Of a DNA stretch of 11,592 bases, positions 7,954 to 11,592 are shown piece by piece. Both the position numbers and the translations under genes were made by a program. The first letter of the stretch is position 1; each line of letters opens with the position of its first letter. The stretch covers positions 1 to 11,592 of the forward strand of contig JAGXHZ010000157.1 in assembly GCA_024635855.1 (NCBI GenBank), in the 5' to 3' direction. Source of the DNA: Sulfuricurvum sp. (GTDB taxonomy: Bacteria > Campylobacterota > Campylobacteria > Campylobacterales > Sulfurimonadaceae). The notes below the pieces were generated by a model that made no database searches, was not told the DNA's origin, and worked only from the letters and a program-made list of their open reading frames with translations.

Positions 7954-8344
7954 AAATAACCTTCACATTATTATCAACCATCTTTGAGGGAATATACCCA
8001 ATAGAACCTTCGACATTTTGGACAAATGCCTTGATTGATTCAAATGAGGGTTGTGTCACAGGAGGATTAACTCCGGCAAAGTGCTGTTTAACCCAGTACG
8101 CATTGAGACGATTTCTATCCATACCTAATACAGCCGATTCAAAGGCACTTCGAACTTCATCTTGCCCTACGAGGTTAATCGGAATAATTTTTTGATCTTT
8201 AATCGTATGCCTTCTTTGTAAAAATACATCACGAATTTCTTGAGAACCCACCGTTGAAAAAGGGACTTTTTTAGAAATAATAACACTGTAATCACCTCCA
8301 AATAGCATCACTAATACTCCAAGGTAAAGGACTAATAATTTCAT
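7943..8344 (-). CDS. short PstS-like periplasmic binding-protein domain protein
   Basis: This is a 133-residue secreted protein. The chosen ATG at 8344 shares its A with the TGA of the porin gene (TGATG). A TTG one codon earlier is a less likely start. Residues 1-17 (MKLLVLYLGVLVMLFGG) form a short signal peptide. The mature part has the pattern of small phosphate-binding-protein-like domains: ISKKVPFSTVGSQEIRDVFL, then IIPINL, RSAFESAVLGMDRNRLNAYW, PPVTQPSFESI and GSIGYIP. Full PstS proteins have two lobes and about 300 residues; this is a single short domain, so classical phosphate import is unlikely, and no pst permease is nearby. Placed between a porin and a membrane c-di-GMP phosphodiesterase and overlapping both, it is best read as a periplasmic sensor or ligand carrier for the HD-GYP receptor. 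That role is inference. Confidence 0.82.
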   Translation of the reverse strand: MKLLVLYLGVLVMLFGGDYSVIISKKVPFSTVGSQEIRDVFLQRRHTIKDQKIIPINLVGQDEVRSAFESAVLGMDRNRLNAYWVKQHFAGVNPPVTQPSFESIKAFVQNVEGSIGYIPSKMVDNNVKVIYEF

Positions 8345-9330
8345 CAAAACAGTACCGACAACGAGAATAAAAGGCTGTTTTCATCCCTTACTGAATGCCA
8401 TTGATATTCACCCTTAATTGATACTGGATACCAAGGGCGATAACTGTATCCTACAACTCCAATATTATCGACATAGTTGCTATGACGATCATTGTAATAT
8501 TCATATCGACCGACAAAAGCATGCTCAGGCGTGTAACGGTACATTCCCTGCATATATCCTGAGAGAGTAAAAGCTTGATCATTATCGGTAAATTCATTGT
8601 TAGCAAACATCATTTCACCCATTATCTGCCATTGAGAATCATCATATTTTGCATCTGTCTGAACAAATCGGGTACGCTGATGAACGAGCGTTATATATTC
8701 ACCCACACTACCCCCGCAGCTGAATTCATTTGTTAACTCTTTTTCAACTGAAAATCCATAAAAATGGGTATTAGGAATATTGATATATTCTTTATCAAGA
8801 TCATGATTGTTTTGCGCAAAAAGGTGATAATGAATATTGTCAACTCCAGGTAAATATCCATTAAGATCAACACCTGTCAAAAATTTAGGGAAGAGAAGCA
8901 TACTGTAAAGGGGATTGGAGGTTGTATCACGCAGTACATTGATAGGTTCGGTATTCCAGTATCCAATTGGCGTGATCATCTTGCCAAAACGAAAATTGTA
9001 CGCATCGGAGAGCCAAATGTCCCCATAAAATCGTTCTATATGAAACTTTTGGCTTCCGCTTTCATCTCCATTTGAAAGATTTCTATGATAAAAATTAATT
9101 GCTTCAAGCTCCGCTAAATACGAAAAAAATGGATTAATATCACCGTATGCCATAACTGCTATGTCATCAAAAGTCACTGATTCTTGATTATTTTTTGATA
9201 CAAACTCACTGGAAAAATACCCGCCGATATTGAGCATCGGATCAATATGAAATCCATTGCCTAAAATGTATGGTTCAGCATTTAATGTTATGGCAAGAGT
9301 AATCAATCCGCCTACTCGTTTAATCATCAT
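8344..9330 (-). CDS. outer-membrane beta-barrel porin-like protein
   Basis: This 328-residue outer-membrane protein starts at ATG 9330 because GATGAGG lies eight bases before it and the product then opens with a clean signal peptide, MMIKRVGGLITLAITLNA, cleaved before EPYI. A TTG seven codons upstream would spoil this. The mature protein is rich in alternating aromatic and polar residues, as in transmembrane beta strands. It has the porin-like motif FRFGKMITPIGYWN (about residues 115-128) and ends in phenylalanine (LLFSLSVLF), the usual signal for BAM-mediated assembly. It resembles phosphate-selective-porin-like and other general porins, but its specificity cannot be assigned. It is the first gene of the minus-strand operon, and its stop overlaps the start of the PstS-like gene by one base. 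A promoter candidate lies upstream. An outer-membrane protein coupled to a periplasmic binding domain suggests ligand entry or envelope sensing. Confidence 0.85.
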   Translation of the reverse strand: MMIKRVGGLITLAITLNAEPYILGNGFHIDPMLNIGGYFSSEFVSKNNQESVTFDDIAVMAYGDINPFFSYLAELEAINFYHRNLSNGDESGSQKFHIERFYGDIWLSDAYNFRFGKMITPIGYWNTEPINVLRDTTSNPLYSMLLFPKFLTGVDLNGYLPGVDNIHYHLFAQNNHDLDKEYINIPNTHFYGFSVEKELTNEFSCGGSVGEYITLVHQRTRFVQTDAKYDDSQWQIMGEMMFANNEFTDNDQAFTLSGYMQGMYRYTPEHAFVGRYEYYNDRHSNYVDNIGVVGYSYRPWYPVSIKGEYQWHSVRDENSLLFSLSVLF

Positions 9331-9365
9331 TCCATTTTCCTCATCCCACAATTTCTATCTGTAAC

Positions 9366-9371
9366 ACTATA
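9366..9371 (-). promoter_or_regulatory. candidate -10 element of the porin/PstS-like/HD-GYP/mscL operon
   Basis: Read on the minus strand this is TATAGT within GTTATTATAGTG, 35 bases before the porin ATG. Upstream of it, at the -35 distance, is an AT tract and no consensus -35. Confidence 0.35.
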
Positions 9372-9380
9372 ATAACATAC

Positions 9381-9394
9381 TTTTTAATTAAAAA
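9381..9394. repeat. 14-base perfect AT palindrome in the divergent intergenic region
   Basis: TTTTTAATTAAAAA is a perfect inverted repeat lying just upstream of the porin -10 candidate, overlapping the -35 position. It could act as an AT-rich promoter tract (UP-like or periodic A/T signal) or an operator. In AT-rich DNA such a palindrome can also occur by chance. Confidence 0.4.
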
Positions 9395-9460
9395 TATTTG
9401 CTCACATCTTAAATAGGGTAACCAAAGTCAAAGTGATTAAAATTTAAACAATCAAGTGAA

Positions 9461-9466
9461 TATAAA
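9461..9466 (+). promoter_or_regulatory. candidate -10 element for the nitrate transporter gene
   Basis: TATAAA lies 55 bases before the narK-type ATG. An alternative -10 is TAAGAT at 9491-9496, with TTGCGT at 9470-9475 as a possible -35 at a 15-base spacing. I cannot decide between them. The 191 bases between the two divergent start codons hold the control signals of both operons and no gene that I can support. Confidence 0.25.
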
Positions 9467-9479
9467 GCATTGCGTCATG

Positions 9480-9487
9480 GTGTACAC
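9480..9487. promoter_or_regulatory. GTGTACAC palindrome, possible operator
   Basis: This is a perfect 8-base palindrome in the leader of the nitrate transporter gene. It falls in the spacer of one promoter candidate and just downstream of the other, a usual position for a repressor site. No regulator is identified, and the half-sites do not extend beyond the 8 bases. Confidence 0.2.
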
Positions 9488-9511
9488 TTTTAAGATAAAA
9501 AAATCCCAATT

Positions 9512-9517
9512 AGGAGG
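9512..9517 (+). promoter_or_regulatory. strong ribosome-binding site that fixes the nitrate transporter start
   Basis: AGGAGG, a full match to the 16S anti-Shine-Dalgarno core, lies four bases before the ATG at 9522. It decides against the earlier in-frame ATG at 9456, which would add 22 residues unlike the NarK family. Confidence 0.85.
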
Positions 9518-9521
9518 ATAC

Positions 9522-10799
9522 ATGAAATTCGGAGATTTAAAAAAAGAGGGGCACTGGCCAACACTGTTTGCAGCTTTCTTGTATTTTGATTTTAGTTTTA
9601 TGATGTGGACGATGTTGGGACCACTAGCAACCGAGATTGGGGAAAGCCTCTCACTTCGTGGGTTTACAATGAGTGATGATCAGCAAGCGACGCTGCTCGC
9701 GGTTCCGGTACTTTCAGGTGCACTGCTACGTATTGTATTAGGCGTATTTGTCGATAAATTCGGAGCGAAGAAAACCGCTCTTGTTTCTCAGCTCATCGTA
9801 ATTGCCACACTCTTTTTGGCCTATATCAGTGCGGATTCTATTACCTATAATCAGCTTCTTCTTGTTGCATTGGGTCTTGGATTTGCAGGTGCATCATTTG
9901 CCGTAGCACTCCCGCAAGCGGGTCAATGGTATCCGCCGCGTCTTCAGGGAACGGTTCTTGGGATTGCGGGTGCGGGAAATATCGGGGTTGTTATTGACTT
10001 TTTGTTTGCCCCTAAGATTGCAGAGCTTTGGGGATGGGCATCGGTCTTCTTGGTCGGCGGGATTTTATCAAGTATTGTATTGGTAGCCTATATGTTCATG
10101 GCAAAAGACGCACCCTCAAGTGTCTACAAACCGAATCCTAAAAAATTAGCCGATTACATGAAACTCATGCGTGATCGTGATACATGGTGGTTTAACCTCT
10201 TTTATGCAGTCTCTTTCGGTGGATTTATCGGATTTGCAAACTACATGAAAGTCTATTTGATGAACACTTACCAAGCCGATATGAGTGCCTTTGGCATCGA
10301 TGTAATGAATGAAGAAAACGTTAAAGTCATCGCAGGATATTTTGGTGCGCTTTGTATTTTTGCAGGAGCTATGCTTCGTCCGGTCGGCGGTGCAGTTGCC
10401 GATAAAATGGGAGGAATCAAATCACTTTATATCTTTTTTGGTATGATTGTCGTTCTTTCTCTCATCAGTGCCTTTATCAAGCTTCCATTTTGGGCAGCAA
10501 TTGTCGTGATGTTTCTTATCATGGCGAATCTCGGAATGGCAAACGGTTCAGTGTTTCAGCTCGCTCCGCAGCGTTTTGGTAAAGACATCGGCGTTATGAC
10601 AGGGCTTATCGGTGCAGCAGGCGGTTTGGGCGGTACGGCTCTTATCAAAACATTCGGATGGTCGCAAGGGGCATTCGAGGGGTATACAGCCGGATTTTTG
10701 ATCTTCGGTGTAATGGTTCTTATCGCTATGAGCGGTATCAGTCTGGTTAAAACGCGTTGGAGAACAACGTGGGGCGCAGTTTCAGGAGCGAAAATATAA
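9522..10799 (+). CDS. NarK/NasA-family nitrate/nitrite transporter (MFS, NNP family)
   Basis: This 425-residue inner-membrane protein has about 12 helices and imports nitrate or exchanges or exports nitrite. Substrate-binding arginines of the family are present in TM2 (R70, LLRIVLG) and TM8 (R286, MLRPVGG), each followed by an MFS loop (DKFGAKK, DKMGG). The nitrate signature GFAGASFAVALPQAGQWYPP with GIAGAGNIGVVIDF in TM5 and its second copy ANLGMANGSVFQLAPQRFG with GLIGAAGGLGG in TM11 are both clear. The full AGGAGG ribosome-binding site fixes the start. The next gene, a PP2C-type phosphatase, begins at the base after its stop. In Pseudomonas aeruginosa a nasA transporter is likewise followed by a phosphatase/kinase gene and then nirBD, which favours an assimilatory role here. 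A respiratory NarK role is not excluded. Confidence 0.93.
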   Translation: MKFGDLKKEGHWPTLFAAFLYFDFSFMMWTMLGPLATEIGESLSLRGFTMSDDQQATLLAVPVLSGALLRIVLGVFVDKFGAKKTALVSQLIVIATLFLAYISADSITYNQLLLVALGLGFAGASFAVALPQAGQWYPPRLQGTVLGIAGAGNIGVVIDFLFAPKIAELWGWASVFLVGGILSSIVLVAYMFMAKDAPSSVYKPNPKKLADYMKLMRDRDTWWFNLFYAVSFGGFIGFANYMKVYLMNTYQADMSAFGIDVMNEENVKVIAGYFGALCIFAGAMLRPVGGAVADKMGGIKSLYIFFGMIVVLSLISAFIKLPFWAAIVVMFLIMANLGMANGSVFQLAPQRFGKDIGVMTGLIGAAGGLGGTALIKTFGWSQGAFEGYTAGFLIFGVMVLIAMSGISLVKTRWRTTWGAVSGAKI

Positions 10800-11592
10800 A
10801 TGTTACAACTCCAATCTTCGCAAGTCATCCTTCCCAAACCCGATTGTGTTGGAGATGATGCTTGCGCGTTTACCATCATCGATAATACCCTCTTTGTCAG
10901 CGTCTTATGTGATGGAGTCGGAAGTGCGAAGCGTGGCGGAAGTGCGGCGCGTCAATGCGTTAAATTTTTTATCGACCAGTTTAAAACTCGTCCAAAAGCC
11001 TGGGATATTCCCAAAACGATGGAAGTTTTCACCCGTCATATCAATAATCTTTTGTTCAAAGAATCAATGTCCCAATACGAAAAAATAGAGCTTCTCACCA
11101 CTCTTTGCCTCACGGTCATCGAAGGAGAAACCCTCTACACCCTCAATCTCGGTGATTCACGTATTTATCTTTTATCAGCAGAGGGTGAATTACGGCAACT
11201 AAGTACCGATCACACCATGGATGATGAGCATATGTCCCACGTACTCACGCAAGCATGCGGACTTTGCGAAAATATTGATGTCCCGATTCTCTCCACACAC
11301 ATAGCTGTGGGGGACACCCTCATCCTTTGCAGTGATGGGGTTTATAATCTCATTGGCAATGAAGCTTTTTTAGAACTGATACAAAAGGGGTTGGGTGCAA
11401 AAAGCATCGTTACCCACGTCTCTCAAAACGCCCTCCCAAAAGATCGTGATGATATGAGTTTACAAATTTTCCGAATCGAAGCCCTTGACCCTCTACATGC
11501 CATTAAAAATGCCTCCCTCCCTATTCCTGAAACTCTCTCTGAGGGTCAAATAATCGATGGCTATACTCTACTCTTGCCTTTAATGGAACACC
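10800..11592 (+). CDS. PP2C-family Ser/Thr phosphatase, 5' part, probably fused to a protein kinase domain
   Basis: The frame opens with ATG at the base immediately after the transporter stop, preceded by AGGAG at 10784-10788, and runs off the right edge. 264 residues are visible. Metal-binding motifs of PP2C phosphatases occur in order: GDDA at 18-21, DGVGSAKRGG at 38-47, NLGDSRIYLL at 116-125, SDGVYNL at 178-184 and DRDDMSLQIF at 215-224. The domain ends near residue 229. The following stretch EGQIIDGYTLLLPL looks like the lead into a kinase domain, as in bifunctional phosphatase/kinases that accompany nasA-type transporters. The kinase itself is not in the window, so that part is inference. 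No signal peptide or helix is seen, so the visible part is cytoplasmic. Likely role: reversible phosphorylation controlling nitrate uptake or assimilation. Confidence 0.85.
   Translation, partial: MLQLQSSQVILPKPDCVGDDACAFTIIDNTLFVSVLCDGVGSAKRGGSAARQCVKFFIDQFKTRPKAWDIPKTMEVFTRHINNLLFKESMSQYEKIELLTTLCLTVIEGETLYTLNLGDSRIYLLSAEGELRQLSTDHTMDDEHMSHVLTQACGLCENIDVPILSTHIAVGDTLILCSDGVYNLIGNEAFLELIQKGLGAKSIVTHVSQNALPKDRDDMSLQIFRIEALDPLHAIKNASLPIPETLSEGQIIDGYTLLLPLMEH

Noticed and set aside
7943..8344. Phosphate import (pstS) as the role of the short binding-protein-like gene
   Set aside because: The product is a single domain less than half the length of PstS, and no pstC, pstA, pstB or phoU lies nearby.
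9331..9351. TTG start adding seven residues to the porin
   Set aside because: ATG 9330 has a Shine-Dalgarno sequence and yields a clean signal peptide; the extension would put acidic residues before it.
9456..9521. 22-residue N-terminal extension of the nitrate transporter from an earlier ATG
   Set aside because: It lacks a ribosome-binding site and does not look like the NarK family, whereas ATG 9522 has a full AGGAGG just upstream.
10846..11088. An 80-residue plus-strand reading frame after the nitrate transporter
   Set aside because: It lies in another frame inside the PP2C gene, whose ordered catalytic motifs show which frame is used.

Overview
The window most likely comes from a free-living, respiratory member of the Campylobacterota (Sulfuricurvum/Sulfurimonas-like). 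This rests on the moderately AT-rich composition, tightly packed short operons, several c-di-GMP proteins, a NarK-type transporter and the style of the proteins. It is an inference from overall character, since no marker gene is present. I see no RNA gene, mobile element, CRISPR array or phage gene.

Layout. (1) Positions 1-2317, plus strand: the end of a tripartite macrolide/peptide-type efflux operon. It holds the C-terminal part of a MacA-like periplasmic adaptor, a MacB-type ATPase and a separate MacB-type permease, joined by two 4-base ATGA overlaps. (2) Positions 2360-2926, plus: a small soluble protein of unknown function that resembles DUF5610-like proteins. (3) Positions 3011-5956, plus: a 981-residue membrane sensor with periplasmic sensor, GAF-like, PAS, GGDEF and EAL parts, all GGDEF/EAL catalytic motifs intact. 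(4) Positions 9330 down to 5976, minus strand: an apparent four-gene operon in the order outer-membrane porin, short PstS-like periplasmic protein, Cache/HAMP/HD-GYP phosphodiesterase, and MscL carrying a C-terminal zinc ribbon. The first three genes overlap one another. (5) Positions 9522-11592, plus: a NarK/NasA nitrate/nitrite transporter directly abutted by a PP2C-type phosphatase that runs off the right edge and probably continues into a Ser/Thr kinase domain.

How the parts fit. The centre is an envelope-sensing and cyclic-di-GMP block: a GGDEF-EAL sensor on one strand converges, 19 bases apart, on an operon coding for a second c-di-GMP enzyme of the HD-GYP class. The porin, periplasmic binding-protein-like product and HD-GYP receptor could form one signalling relay from outer membrane to cytoplasm. 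The nitrate transporter and its phosphatase/kinase neighbour recall the nasA-kinase/phosphatase arrangement of nitrate-assimilation clusters such as that of Pseudomonas aeruginosa, so the genes beyond the right edge may be assimilatory nitrate/nitrite reductases.

The most interesting points are the porin/binding-protein/HD-GYP operon, the zinc-ribbon MscL at its end, the nitrate transporter/PP2C pair and an unusually short GAF-like domain in the GGDEF-EAL protein.
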